Shown here piece after piece: positions 1 to 8,141 of a stretch of 64,000 nucleotides of DNA. Each line of letters begins with the position of its first letter. Positions within the stretch are counted from its first letter, which is position 1. The stretch lies in NCBI GenBank assembly GCA_003142185.1, contig PLOR01000118.1, positions 111,533-175,532 on the forward strand, in the 5' to 3' direction. Position numbers and translations under genes: made by a program. The notes under the pieces are model-generated. The model did no database searches, had not been told where the DNA came from, and saw nothing but the letters and a program-made list of their open reading frames with translations. The stretch is from Bryobacterales bacterium. GTDB taxonomy: Bacteria > Acidobacteriota > Terriglobia > Bryobacterales > Bryobacteraceae.

Positions 1-520
1 CCTGGCGGATCCGGACGCATATTTCTATCCCGACCAGTACAACAATCCGGCCAACTGGAAGGCGCACTTTGAAGGCACAGGCCCCGAGATCATCGAGCAG
101 ACCGGCGGCACGCTGACGCACTTCGTGGCTTCGATGGGCACCAGCGGGACATTCATGGGCGTCACGCGGCGGCTGCGGCGCGACCTGCCGGAAGTGAAGT
201 GCTATTCGGCGCAACCCTCCAGCGGCTTCCACGGGCTGGAAGGTCTGAAGCACATGCCCACAGCCATCGTGCCGGGGATTTACGACGAGAAACTGGCCGA
301 CGGAAACGTGTGGATCGAAACCGAGGACGCCTACCGCATGGTGCGGCGACTGGCGCGTGAGGAAGGGCTGCTGGTGGGGATTTCCTCCGGCGCCAACGTG
401 CACGCCGCCACGGTGCTGGCGCGCGAACTCACGGCGCGCGGCGAAAGCGCGACCATCGTCACGGTGCTTTGCGACAGCGCCGAAAAATACTTGAGCGAAC
501 GGTTCTGGAACGAGGAATGA
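1..520 (+). CDS. cysM: Cysteine synthase (CysM-type), C-terminal part, cut by window edge
   Basis: The frame is open from base 2 and ends at a TGA at 518-520, giving the last 172 residues of a PLP-dependent cysteine synthase. Visible family landmarks are the phosphate-binding loop GTSGTFMG, the GISSGA segment near the C-terminus and the tail DSAEKYLSERFW, typical of the CysM/CysK fold-type II group. The PLP lysine lies upstream of the window. The stop overlaps the ATG of the next gene (ATGA), so translation is coupled to a JAMM protease and a CysO/MoeB fusion. That context matches the mycobacterial CysM, which takes sulfur from thiocarboxylated CysO rather than from free sulfide. The choice of CysM over CysK rests on neighbours and is inference. 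Confidence 0.88.
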   Translation, partial: LADPDAYFYPDQYNNPANWKAHFEGTGPEIIEQTGGTLTHFVASMGTSGTFMGVTRRLRRDLPEVKCYSAQPSSGFHGLEGLKHMPTAIVPGIYDEKLADGNVWIETEDAYRMVRRLAREEGLLVGISSGANVHAATVLARELTARGESATIVTVLCDSAEKYLSERFWNEE

Positions 521-933
521 TCCGCATCGATCCCGTCCCCTGGAAGGCTATGCTGGCGCATGCCACGGAGACTTATCCCAACGAATGCTGCGGGGCGATG
601 CTGGGCGTGACCGATGGCGACCAAAAGACGGTGCGCGAAGCTCTGCGCCTGGACAACGCGTTCGCCGGCGCGCAGGCCGCGCGCTATGAGCTGCGCCCGG
701 AAGACCTGCTCGCCGCCGACTTGGCCGCGCGTGCGCACGGCATGGACCTGATCGGCATCTACCATTCGCATCCGGACTGCGATGCGTACTTTTCGAAAAC
801 CGATCTGGAGAATTCCTGCCCCTGGTATTCGTTCGTTGTGCTATCGGTGCAAAAGCGGGAGTTCCACCACGCCAATAGCTGGCTGCCTAACTTCGACCGG
901 ACCGAAGCCGCAAGAGAGGAGTTGCAGTACTGA
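517..933 (+). CDS. Mec-like JAMM/M67 family metallopeptidase
   Basis: A 138-residue zinc protease of the JAMM (Mov34/MPN) type. The start at 517 overlaps the cysM stop; an upstream in-frame ATG at 469 would lie inside cysM and is less likely. The JAMM signature is complete: Glu23 in YPNECCG, then HSHP at 83-86, Ser93 and Asp96 in the expected HxHP-x6-SxxD spacing. In mycobacteria the relative Mec removes the cysteine built on the C-terminal diglycine of the carrier CysO. Here the next gene, one base downstream, encodes a CysO/MoaD-like domain fused to MoeB, with a diglycine at the domain junction. The enzyme could therefore release free cysteine, cut the fusion, or both; which one is inference. 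Confidence 0.88.
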   Translation: MIRIDPVPWKAMLAHATETYPNECCGAMLGVTDGDQKTVREALRLDNAFAGAQAARYELRPEDLLAADLAARAHGMDLIGIYHSHPDCDAYFSKTDLENSCPWYSFVVLSVQKREFHHANSWLPNFDRTEAAREELQY

Positions 934-934
934 C

Positions 935-2407
935 ATGCCGAAGATTCTGATCCCCACGCCGCTGCGGCAGTTCACCGCCAAAGAGAACGCCGTCACCGTT
1001 CCCGGTGGAACCGTGGGTGAAGCGCTGGACGCGCTGACCGGCCGCTTCCCCGACCTGCGCAAGCAGATTTTCACCGATGAAGGCAAGCTGCGCAGCTTCA
1101 TCAACGTGTATCTGAACGACGAAGACATACGCTACCTGGGCAAGGCAGCGACACCGGCGGCGGAAGGCGATACGATTTCGCTGGTGCCCTCGATTGCCGG
1201 CGGAGCGACCCTCGCCGAAACCGTCGCACCGGCGCTTTCCAAAGACGCCGCGCCCGCGCTTTCGAACGAAGAGATCCTGCGTTACAGCCGCCACCTGATC
1301 ATTCCCGAAGTGGGCATGGAGGGCCAGCAGAAGTTGAAAGCTGCCAAAGTGCTGTTGGTAGGCGCTGGCGGTCTGGGCGCGCCGCTCGGGCTGTACCTGG
1401 CGGCGGCCGGCGTGGGGCGCATCGGCCTGGTGGATTTCGACGTGGTCGATTTCACGAATCTGCAGCGGCAGGTGATCCATTCGACCAAGGACGTGGGCCG
1501 CAAGAAGCTCGATTCGGCGGCGGAGAAGATGCTGGCCATCAATCCGCATATCTCGATCGACCGGCACGAAGTCGCGCTCACGAGCGAGAACGCGCTCGAA
1601 ATCCTGAAGGATTACGACATCGTGGTGGATGGCACCGACAACTTCCCCACGCGCTACCTGGTGAACGATGCCTGCGTGCTGCTCGGCAAGCCGAACGTCT
1701 ACGGCTCGATCTTCCGCTTCGAGGGGCAGGCCACCGTGTTCGCATACCAGGGCGGACCGTGCTACCGCTGCCTTTATCCCGAGCCGCCGCCTCCGGGCCT
1801 GGTGCCGAGTTGCGCCGAAGGCGGCGTGCTGGGCATATTGCCCGGCACCATCGGGCTGATTCAGGCCACCGAAACCGTGAAGCTGATTTTGGGCATTGGC
1901 GAGCCGCTGGTGGGGCGCCTGCTGCTCTATGATGCGCTGGGCATGCGGTTCCGCGAGCTAAAGCTACGCAAGAATCCGGAGTGCCCGGTGTGCGGCGCGC
2001 ATCCCACCATCACGCGGCTGATCGATTATCATCAATTCTGCGGGGTGCCCCGGCAGGAAGCCGCGCCCGCCCAGGAGGCCAAGGTGAACGACGGCGAAAT
2101 CGACGTAACGGAGCTGAAGCAGAAGCTGGATCGCGGCGACCAGTTCGTGCTGCTCGATGTGCGCGAACCGCACGAGTATAAGATCGCCAGCATTCCCGGC
2201 GCCAAGCTGATTCCGCTGGGCGAGTTCTCGAAACACGTGGGCGAGTTCGATAAGGACGCGGACATCGTGATTCACTGCAAGAGCGGCGGCCGCAGCGCCA
2301 GGGCCTGCGGCATCCTACGCCAGGCCGGCTTCGCGCACGTCCGCAACGTGGTGGGCGGCATAACGGCATGGTCCGACAAAGTCGACCCGAGCGTGCCGAA
2401 GTACTGA
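935..2407 (+). CDS. Fusion of MoaD/CysO-like carrier, MoeB/ThiF adenylyltransferase and rhodanese
   Basis: A 490-residue three-domain protein. Residues 1-90 are a ubiquitin-like sulfur carrier ending in SIAGG (Gly89-Gly90). Residues about 110-365 are a MoeB/ThiF E1-like domain with the nucleotide loop GAGGLG (143-148), FTNLQRQ, zinc pairs CYRC (276-279) and CPVC (350-353), and a candidate catalytic Cys293 in PSCAEGG. Residues about 385-490 are a rhodanese with active loop HCKSGGRS (Cys448). The domains together would adenylate and thiocarboxylate the carrier, as MoeZ does for CysO. The start at 935 is chosen because the MoaD fold begins there and it lies one base after the mec stop; an open frame back to 782 lies inside mec. 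The internal diglycine is unusual because a free C-terminus is needed for thiocarboxylation. Confidence 0.9.
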   Translation: MPKILIPTPLRQFTAKENAVTVPGGTVGEALDALTGRFPDLRKQIFTDEGKLRSFINVYLNDEDIRYLGKAATPAAEGDTISLVPSIAGGATLAETVAPALSKDAAPALSNEEILRYSRHLIIPEVGMEGQQKLKAAKVLLVGAGGLGAPLGLYLAAAGVGRIGLVDFDVVDFTNLQRQVIHSTKDVGRKKLDSAAEKMLAINPHISIDRHEVALTSENALEILKDYDIVVDGTDNFPTRYLVNDACVLLGKPNVYGSIFRFEGQATVFAYQGGPCYRCLYPEPPPPGLVPSCAEGGVLGILPGTIGLIQATETVKLILGIGEPLVGRLLLYDALGMRFRELKLRKNPECPVCGAHPTITRLIDYHQFCGVPRQEAAPAQEAKVNDGEIDVTELKQKLDRGDQFVLLDVREPHEYKIASIPGAKLIPLGEFSKHVGEFDKDADIVIHCKSGGRSARACGILRQAGFAHVRNVVGGITAWSDKVDPSVPKY

Positions 2408-2431
2408 GGGCAGTGGCGTAACGACCCTACC

Positions 2432-2463
2432 GACCGCTCCCTGTGGTCGCGGCTCCGATGCGC
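2432..2463 (+). repeat. Interspersed repeat family A, copy 1
   Basis: This 32-base GC-rich element begins GACCGCTCCCT and ends GGCTCCGATGCGC. It matches the element at 8096-8127, which is on the opposite strand, in 30 of 32 bases. The 13-base end piece GGCTCCGATGCGC occurs again at 2482-2494, so the tail is partly duplicated. It sits between the moeB fusion and a small membrane protein gene. It looks like a REP-type intergenic repeat. Confidence 0.6.
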
Positions 2464-2519
2464 CCAGAGCCGAGATCGTAGGGCTCCGATGCGCACCAGC
2501 GCGTGCATCACGCCAAAAA

Positions 2520-2732
2520 CTACCGGCGCAGCGCCCACAGCAACAGAGAGAGCGCCACGCTCAGCAGGATGCAAGTGGTCAGCGGAAAATAGAAGCTCGA
2601 ATGCTTGCCCTGGATGAGGATGTCGCCGGGCAAGCGGCCCAACTTGAAGGGCAGCCGTCCGGCGACGCGGATCAGCACTCCGGCCGCGATCAGCACCACG
2701 CCGAGCGCGATCAATACGCGACTGGCTCCCAT
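2520..2732 (-). CDS. DUF2905 family small membrane protein
   Basis: A 70-residue protein. The start at 2732 is chosen because the family begins with a short N-terminus (MGASRVLIALG) followed directly by a membrane segment; the open frame extends upstream but that part is repeat-derived and not protein-like. It has two predicted membrane helices (about residues 5-24 and 49-68) joined by a conserved hydrophilic hairpin containing GRLPGDI, the hallmark of DUF2905. The function of the family is unknown. It stands alone, convergent with the moeB fusion and downstream of the GH35-like gene on the same strand, with a palindromic repeat between. Confidence 0.8.
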   Translation of the reverse strand: MGASRVLIALGVVLIAAGVLIRVAGRLPFKLGRLPGDILIQGKHSSFYFPLTTCILLSVALSLLLWALRR

Positions 2733-2760
2733 GCTCTCCAGTGTAGTTCCCTCGTATTCG

Positions 2761-2818
2761 GTAGCGCCGCCGGCGTATTGTGTCACGAACACCGGCGGCG
2801 AGACCGCCGGCGCTACCG
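2761..2818. repeat. GC-rich palindromic intergenic repeat
   Basis: It holds a perfect 7-base stem, CCGGCGG (2792-2798) and CCGCCGG (2804-2810), with loop CGAGA. Outer arms GTAGCGCCG (2761) and CGGCGCTAC (2808-2816) are also complementary. It lies just after the stop of the GH35-like gene and upstream of DUF2905. No T-run follows on either strand, so a REP-like element or a factor-dependent terminator is more likely than a classical terminator. Confidence 0.5.
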
Positions 2819-2824
2819 GACACC

Positions 2825-4615
2825 TTATTCGTAGCGGTAGAGCAGCACTCGCAGAACGGTATTCGGGCGCAGGGTCAGGATCTCGCCTTGCCCTATGTCG
2901 TCGCCGCCCAGTTGCCGGATGATCGTCCACTTACCGTCCACGAATTTGCCTTCCTGCACGATCCCGAGCCCAACCGTCGCCGGCCCGGGCGTGTTGGCGG
3001 TGAATTCGAAGCGGATGCCGCCGCCTCCCAGGTAAAACTCGTCCGCTCCGGATTCGACCACGATCGCGGCTGCCTCCATGGGCGGTGGAGTGCCGTCTGG
3101 CCGCCTGCCCACAGCCTGCGCCGGCGCGGCTGGCTGCGCTGGAGTGCCGGGTTGAGCCGGCTGCTTCGGCTGAGGTGCAATCGGAACGCGGCCCCTCCCT
3201 ATGTACGCCGCCGTCAGCGTGTAATTCCCCAGCTTGAATTGCGCGGGCGCATCGCCCTGGTTCAGCCGCACGGCCGTAATCGAGTCTTTCCCCTGGTGCG
3301 CCGAGACTACCGGCGCCATGCGGGTAATCAGCCCGTAGGTGGCGGCCAGCTCGCTATCCGCGCTCACGCTCCTCTCGATGAAGAAGGGCGAGAAGCCGAT
3401 CGCACCGTACTTGCCGAAGGCCACCAGAGCGTTGGCGGGGTTGTCGCTGGTTTCCGGAATGAAGAACGGGTTGCCGTTGCGCGTGAACCGGTCAGCCACC
3501 TGGTCGAAATACTCCAAGTAGAGATCGGGCGCCAGGATGTCGATGGCGGGCGCCGCGGCACGCCAGATATCGGCCACCTGCGGCAGCGGGCCGCCGCACG
3601 GATACGTCCCCGGCCACGCCATGTTCGGCTGCTGGAGCCACGCGTTCACGTACATCGGAATGTCGTACTCCGCCTTGCCCTCGGCGGTCACCTTGCCGAC
3701 ATACAGGGCGTAGTTCCACGCCATGAAGATCTCGTCGACGGGCCAGTGGAGCTTGCGCCAGCCGGTCTCGTACTCTTCCTTGCTCAGCGGCGGGCTGGTG
3801 GTCTGGATGGGCATCTCGACGCTATCCGGCTTTCCCGGCCCGAATACTTCCTCCCACGTGCCGGCGGTTTTGAATCCGTTGGCCGCCCACACCTCGCGCA
3901 GTTCCGGGGCGAGTGTGTCGCGGTGCATCTGTAGATAATCCATCAGTGCCTTGGGGACCGGGCCGGCAAACGCCTGGTTCGCTGCCGCGGAGCGGTCGCG
4001 GGAATCGCGCAGCACGCCCACTTCGTTTTCCACCTGCATCATGACCACGGTGTGCTCGCGGCCATCCACTTCCTTGATGTGCCGCATCAGGGCACGATAG
4101 GCGCGCGCGTCGGCGTCGCGGCTGGCGTCGCCGAAGGTGCTGAGCAGTTCGATGCTCCTGCCCCCTTGGATGCGGATGCGCGGGAACCGTTGGTAGTCCT
4201 TCTTCACCCAATAGGGAGCGTAGCTCGAAAGCCCGTTCTTCCAGCTTCCGAACCACAGGAAAACCAGCTTCAGACGATTGCGCCTGGCTTCCTGAATGAG
4301 ACCATCGACCAGAGTGAACTCGTATTTGCCTTCCTCGGGTTCCACTTGCGCCCACGATACGGCCGCCAGCACGCAGTTGAGGTTGCCGGCCACCAGCCGC
4401 TGCCAGATGGGTTGCATATTCTCCAGGCTGGTAGCGGTGTTGTTGCCGAGTTCTCCGGCAAGCGCGAGGAACGGCTTTCCATCCACGATCAACTGCGTTG
4501 CGGTTCCCTGTTTCCGGAGGTGGGGAATGTCCGAAGCGGTCTGCGCGTAAGCCACGGCCGCGGTCGCGGTGGCGTAACAGGCCGCCGCGAAACCTGCAAT
4601 CGTTGTCAGTTTCAT
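2825..4615 (-). CDS. Secreted GH35/GH42-like beta-galactosidase (DUF5597-type)
   Basis: A 596-residue glycoside hydrolase with a signal peptide (residues 1-24, ending AVAYA-Q). The start at 4615 gives that signal peptide; the open frame upstream does not look coding. The TIM-barrel landmarks are WAQVEP (89-94), the acid/base segment QVENEVG with Glu198, and the nucleophile segment FFIPETSDN with Glu388. A proline/alanine-rich linker near residue 515-535 leads into a C-terminal beta domain like DUF5597. Proteins of this type release beta-linked galactose or related sugars from polysaccharides outside the cytoplasm. The exact substrate cannot be read from the sequence. It is transcribed alone; a receiver-like gene lies 207 bases upstream on the same strand. 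Confidence 0.85.
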   Translation of the reverse strand: MKLTTIAGFAAACYATATAAVAYAQTASDIPHLRKQGTATQLIVDGKPFLALAGELGNNTATSLENMQPIWQRLVAGNLNCVLAAVSWAQVEPEEGKYEFTLVDGLIQEARRNRLKLVFLWFGSWKNGLSSYAPYWVKKDYQRFPRIRIQGGRSIELLSTFGDASRDADARAYRALMRHIKEVDGREHTVVMMQVENEVGVLRDSRDRSAAANQAFAGPVPKALMDYLQMHRDTLAPELREVWAANGFKTAGTWEEVFGPGKPDSVEMPIQTTSPPLSKEEYETGWRKLHWPVDEIFMAWNYALYVGKVTAEGKAEYDIPMYVNAWLQQPNMAWPGTYPCGGPLPQVADIWRAAAPAIDILAPDLYLEYFDQVADRFTRNGNPFFIPETSDNPANALVAFGKYGAIGFSPFFIERSVSADSELAATYGLITRMAPVVSAHQGKDSITAVRLNQGDAPAQFKLGNYTLTAAYIGRGRVPIAPQPKQPAQPGTPAQPAAPAQAVGRRPDGTPPPMEAAAIVVESGADEFYLGGGGIRFEFTANTPGPATVGLGIVQEGKFVDGKWTIIRQLGGDDIGQGEILTLRPNTVLRVLLYRYE

Positions 4616-4822
4616 TGTTCGCTCTGGTCCCGGCGTCATCCATCCCAACGTGGACCGGAAGACGCAATCGACACCAACTGGAATTGTCGCGCATTTCCCG
4701 GCAAGCTGGCGCACGGCCAACCGGGGGAGTCCGGGGATCAACGGGATGACCGTGGATGAATTAACTGTGAATTCGAGGGTGCCAGCGCCACGTTGGCAGG
4801 GTGAACTGTGAGAAATGCGGTG

Positions 4823-5212
4823 TTAGATAATGCTGGAATGCCGCTTGAAAATCAACGGCAGATTCTGCGAGAACGCCGACCGCGCCAGCACCATGTCGCA
4901 GCCCGCTTCCTGCGCCTGCTGCTTGAGCTCGGCCTGCACGTGCGACAGGTAGCCGATCAGGCTGATGCCTTTGGTTTCCGCCTTCCCCTTCAGTTTGCCG
5001 ATCAGCTTCAACGGCTGCAGCGCCTCGAAGTTCAAGTCGAAAATGATCAGCGATGGCTTCTGCGCCGACACCGCTTTTTCCAGCAACTCCTTGGGTTCTT
5101 TGACGAACTCCAGCGCGAGGCCCGCGCGCTTGGCTGCCTCGGTGAGTTTTACCGAGAAAAACAGATCGCTGACAGCGGCCAGGACTCTGTTCGGTTCCTG
5201 CTTCTGCATCAT
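4823..5212 (-). CDS. Degenerate CheY-like receiver domain protein
   Basis: A 129-residue single-domain protein with the alternating hydrophobic strand pattern of a response-regulator receiver. Asp59 in LIIFDLNFE fits the phosphoacceptor position. Other key positions are altered: the first-strand acidic pair is Ser16-Asp17, the Ser/Thr position reads GYLS, and the usual C-terminal Lys is not obvious (VLARSAF). It may be a receiver with weak or no phosphorylation. The start at 5212 is chosen by domain length; the second Met three bases later is equally possible. It is divergent from the PfkB kinase gene, sharing a 129-base upstream region. No partner kinase is in the window. Confidence 0.65.
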   Translation of the reverse strand: MMQKQEPNRVLAAVSDLFFSVKLTEAAKRAGLALEFVKEPKELLEKAVSAQKPSLIIFDLNFEALQPLKLIGKLKGKAETKGISLIGYLSHVQAELKQQAQEAGCDMVLARSAFSQNLPLIFKRHSSII

Positions 5213-5341
5213 GATTGTACTTTTTCTTAATTTGCTCGCTAATACAGAACAACTTGGTGGGAATCCCAATTCTAACACGACTCGGCTCGCCCTCCCGCTC
5301 TCGTGTGGCCGCGGCTCCCGGCTGTTACAATTCTGTCTGAC

Positions 5342-6256
5342 ATGTCACTCGTCGTAGTTGGTTCGGTTGCGTATGATGGCGTGGAAACGCCGCACGGAAA
5401 GGTGGACCGGATGCTGGGCGGCGCGGCCACCTATATTGCGCTCGCGGCGGCTTACTTCACGCCGGTGAAGCTGGTAGCGGTGGTCGGCGACGATTTCGCG
5501 CCGGAGGATGGCGCGCTGCTGGCCTCCCGAGATATCGACCTGGCCGGTCTCGAGCGCGTTGCCGGGGGCAAGACGTTTTTCTGGGCCGGCGTGTATTCCG
5601 CCGACATGAATGACCGCACCACCCTGCGCACCGATCTCAACGTGTTCGCCGATTTCGATCCCAAGCTGCCGGAATCGTATCGCGGCGAACCGTACCTCCT
5701 GCTCGGCAACATCCAGCCCGCCTTGCAGCGCGGCGTTCTTTCGCAGATGAACCAACTCAAGCTGGCGGGCGGCGACACGATGAATTATTGGATCCAGGAC
5801 TTTCGCCAGGAACTGCTGGCGACCATCGCCCAGTGGGACTTTCTGCTGATCAACGACAGCGAAGCCCAAATGCTTTCGGGCTGGCGTAATCTGCGCCGCG
5901 CGGCGGCTGCCATTCAGGCGATGGGCCCGCGCACGTTGGTGATCAAGCGTGGTGAGTATGGCGCCGTGCTCTTCCACGGCGACGATCACTTTATCGCCCC
6001 CGGCTATCTGCTGGAGGAAGTTTTCGATCCCACCGGGGCGGGGGACAGCTTCGCGGGAGGCTTCATCGGCTATCTGGCGGGCCAGGGCGTCGCGGCCAAG
6101 GACGCGGACGTAGCCACGCTGCGCCGCGCCGTGATCTACGGTTCCGTGATGGGCAGCTTTTGCTGCGAGAAGTTTGGCGTCGATCGCTTCCGCTCTCTGA
6201 CGCGGGAAGAAATCGACGCCCGCTTCCGGGAGTTCCAGTCCTGCACCCAGTTCTGA
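5342..6256 (+). CDS. PfkB/ribokinase family carbohydrate kinase
   Basis: A 304-residue cytoplasmic kinase. The N-terminus MSLVVVGSVAYD and the glycine pair LGGAATYIA match the sugar-binding edge of the ribokinase fold, and DPTGAGDSFAGGF near residue 227-240 is the PfkB signature 2 with the catalytic Asp and the anion hole. The family phosphorylates sugars or nucleosides with ATP; the substrate cannot be told here. The start at 5342 is chosen at the family N-terminus; an in-frame upstream ATG at 5303 adds a non-homologous stretch. The 3' end overlaps the likely beginning of the GT39-like gene. Confidence 0.88.
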   Translation: MSLVVVGSVAYDGVETPHGKVDRMLGGAATYIALAAAYFTPVKLVAVVGDDFAPEDGALLASRDIDLAGLERVAGGKTFFWAGVYSADMNDRTTLRTDLNVFADFDPKLPESYRGEPYLLLGNIQPALQRGVLSQMNQLKLAGGDTMNYWIQDFRQELLATIAQWDFLLINDSEAQMLSGWRNLRRAAAAIQAMGPRTLVIKRGEYGAVLFHGDDHFIAPGYLLEEVFDPTGAGDSFAGGFIGYLAGQGVAAKDADVATLRRAVIYGSVMGSFCCEKFGVDRFRSLTREEIDARFREFQSCTQF

Positions 6257-7767
6257 AATCGGGAACGTGGAAGGGCGCGCTGGCCGCCATCGCGCTCGCG
6301 GCGCTGGCCAGCGCCGTTGCCATCGCATTCTTCTATTCACATGGCTGGCTGCTTTACTATGGCGATGCCGAATCGCACCTGAACATCGCTCGCCGGATAT
6401 TGGATTCCCAAACGCCCGGCTACGACCAACTGGGCACGCCGTGGCTGCCGGTGCCGCATGTTTTGATGCTGCCCTTCGTGACGCATGACGCCCTGTGGCG
6501 CAACGGTCTGGCCGGCGCGATTCCATCGGGCATTTGCTTCGTAATGGCGGGCGTGTTTCTGTTCCTGGCGGCGCGGCGTGTGTTTGGCGGAGATGCGCCG
6601 GCCTTCGCTGCCGCGGCGGCGTTCGCGTTGAATCCGAACGTGCTCTACCTCGGGTCGATTCCCATGTCGGAGCCGGCCTTCTGGGCCGCCTGGATGGCGC
6701 TGCTCTACGCGACCGTCCGCTATCGCGATACCAGTGGCTGGGGCGCCGTGGTGGGCGCGGGCGTGGCGGCGTCGATGGCCGCACTCAGCCGGTATGAAGG
6801 ATGGTTTTTGATTCCGTTCGTCGCCATCTATTTCGCGCGGCGCAAATTCAGCGCGGGCGTGGTCTTCGGCGTCCTCGCCAGTCTCGGCCCGCTGTACTGG
6901 TTGGGGCACAACTGGTGGCTGCAAGGCGACGCGCTCTACTTCTTGCGCGGCCCGGGTTCGGCTTTCGCCACACAGGGGGATGCGCCCTATCCCGGCAAGG
7001 GCGATTGGTGGGCTGCGCTCTTCTATTTCCGGCAGGCGGCGGAGCTTGGCGCCGGACCCGTGCTGGCGCTGGCCGGGTTGGCGGGCGTGGTGGCTGCGCT
7101 GGCCAGACGCGTCTTCTGGCCGTTGCTGCTCCTCGCGCTGCCCAGCGTGTTTTACGTCTGGAGCATGCACAGTTCGCGCACGCCCATCTTCATTCCCACG
7201 CTGTGGCCGCATTCTTATTACAACTCGCGTTACGGCTTGGTCGCCATGCCGATGCTGGCATTTGCCGTGGCCGCGCTGGTGGCCGTAGCTCCGCGCGGCC
7301 TGCGCGCCTGGTGCGCGGCTGCGTTGGCGCTGGCGTGTGCCGCGCCGTGGCTGCTCCAGCCACAGCCGAAGAACTGGGTGACCTGGCAGGAGTCGCTGGT
7401 CAACTCCGAGGCGCGGCGCGGTTGGACGCACCAGGCCGCCGAATTCATGGCCTCGCATTACGTCCACGGATCGGGTATTATCACAACGTCCGGGGATATT
7501 ACTGGAATTTATCGCGAGGCCGGAATACCGCTGCGCGAAACCCTCACCGGCGATAATGGCCTGCCCTGGCTGGCCGCGGTGAAACGCCCCGACTTGTTCT
7601 TGTGGCAGGAGTGGGCCGTGGCGATGGCCGGAGACGACGTCGAAAACTCGATTCAGACCGCCTCGCGTTATGGCATCCGCTACCGGCTGGAAAAAACCGT
7701 TCTTGTGAAGGGTGCGCCGGCCATCGAAATCTATCGGCGCACGGGAGGCAATCATGGTACCTCATGA
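6160..7767 (+). CDS. GT39/ArnT-like polytopic membrane glycosyltransferase
   Basis: An approximately 500-residue membrane protein with about ten hydrophobic segments. Near the N-terminus, after the first helix, is [14 protein letters not shown], the acidic loop typical of GT-C enzymes (GT39/PMT/ArnT group) that use polyprenyl-phosphate sugars. A periplasmic C-terminal part begins around PQPKNWVTW. The start is uncertain. The only standard start codon before the first helix is TTG at 6160, which would overlap the kinase gene by 97 bases; the first 30 residues from there look non-coding. A CTG at 6241 or 6253 would begin at the kinase stop. The gene is followed by ybjQ, overlapping 14 bases. 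The sugar transferred is unknown. Confidence 0.75.
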   Translation: MLREVWRRSLPLSDAGRNRRPLPGVPVLHPVLKSGTWKGALAAIALAALASAVAIAFFYSHGWLLYYGDAESHLNIARRILDSQTPGYDQLGTPWLPVPHVLMLPFVTHDALWRNGLAGAIPSGICFVMAGVFLFLAARRVFGGDAPAFAAAAAFALNPNVLYLGSIPMSEPAFWAAWMALLYATVRYRDTSGWGAVVGAGVAASMAALSRYEGWFLIPFVAIYFARRKFSAGVVFGVLASLGPLYWLGHNWWLQGDALYFLRGPGSAFATQGDAPYPGKGDWWAALFYFRQAAELGAGPVLALAGLAGVVAALARRVFWPLLLLALPSVFYVWSMHSSRTPIFIPTLWPHSYYNSRYGLVAMPMLAFAVAALVAVAPRGLRAWCAAALALACAAPWLLQPQPKNWVTWQESLVNSEARRGWTHQAAEFMASHYVHGSGIITTSGDITGIYREAGIPLRETLTGDNGLPWLAAVKRPDLFLWQEWAVAMAGDDVENSIQTASRYGIRYRLEKTVLVKGAPAIEIYRRTGGNHGTS

Positions 7768-8089
7768 AAGAGTAACGACGGCTTTTGAATTGCCGGGCTT
7801 CCGCATCAAGCGGAACCTCGGCGTGGTGCGCGGAATCATCGTCCGCTCGCGCTCCATCTTCGGCACCATCGGCGCGGGCCTGCAAACCATCGTCGGCGGC
7901 AACATCTCGATATTCAGCAATCTCTGCGAGCAGACCCGCAACCAGGCTTTCGACCTGATGCTGGAGCACGCCGGCCAGTTGGGCGCCAACGCCGTGATCG
8001 GCGCTCGCTACGATGCCACCGAGGTGATGCAGGGCGTCACCGAAGTGCTGGCGTACGGCACCGCGGTTGAGGTCGAGCCGCTGCCGTAA
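7754..8089 (+). CDS. YbjQ family protein (DUF74)
   Basis: A 111-residue protein with the YbjQ/UPF0145 pattern: [13 protein letters not shown], a glycine-rich turn ([14 protein letters not shown]), the helix with R-x3-A-x2-L-M, then [11 protein letters not shown] and a final AYGTAVEV. The family forms pentamers and its role is unknown. The start at 7754 overlaps the end of the preceding membrane protein by 14 bases, indicating one transcript. The in-frame ATG at 7712 would lengthen the overlap and add residues that do not match the family. Confidence 0.85.
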   Translation: MVPHERVTTAFELPGFRIKRNLGVVRGIIVRSRSIFGTIGAGLQTIVGGNISIFSNLCEQTRNQAFDLMLEHAGQLGANAVIGARYDATEVMQGVTEVLAYGTAVEVEPLP

Positions 8090-8095
8090 TGAACC

Positions 8096-8127
8096 GCGCA
8101 TCGGAGCCGCGACGATAGGGAGCGGTC
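8096..8127 (-). repeat. Interspersed repeat family A, copy 2
   Basis: The reverse complement of this 32-base stretch matches the copy at 2432-2463 in 30 of 32 bases; the two differences are both in the centre. It fills almost the whole gap between ybjQ and the DapF-like gene. The opposite orientation and strong conservation indicate a dispersed repeat rather than shared ancestry of the flanking genes. Confidence 0.6.
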
Positions 8128-8141
8128 ACGGAACTGCCACA

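Noticed and set aside
782..934. Longer start for the carrier-MoeB-rhodanese fusion
   Set aside because: These 51 codons lie inside the JAMM protease gene in another frame and have no family match; the MoaD-like domain begins exactly at the ATG at 935.
5345..6784. 479-codon minus-strand frame
   Set aside because: It is antisense to the PfkB and GT39-like genes and its translation is Arg/Pro-rich low-complexity, as expected for a GC-rich shadow.
6337..7755. 472-codon minus-strand frame
   Set aside because: Antisense to the membrane glycosyltransferase; no domain and no start context.
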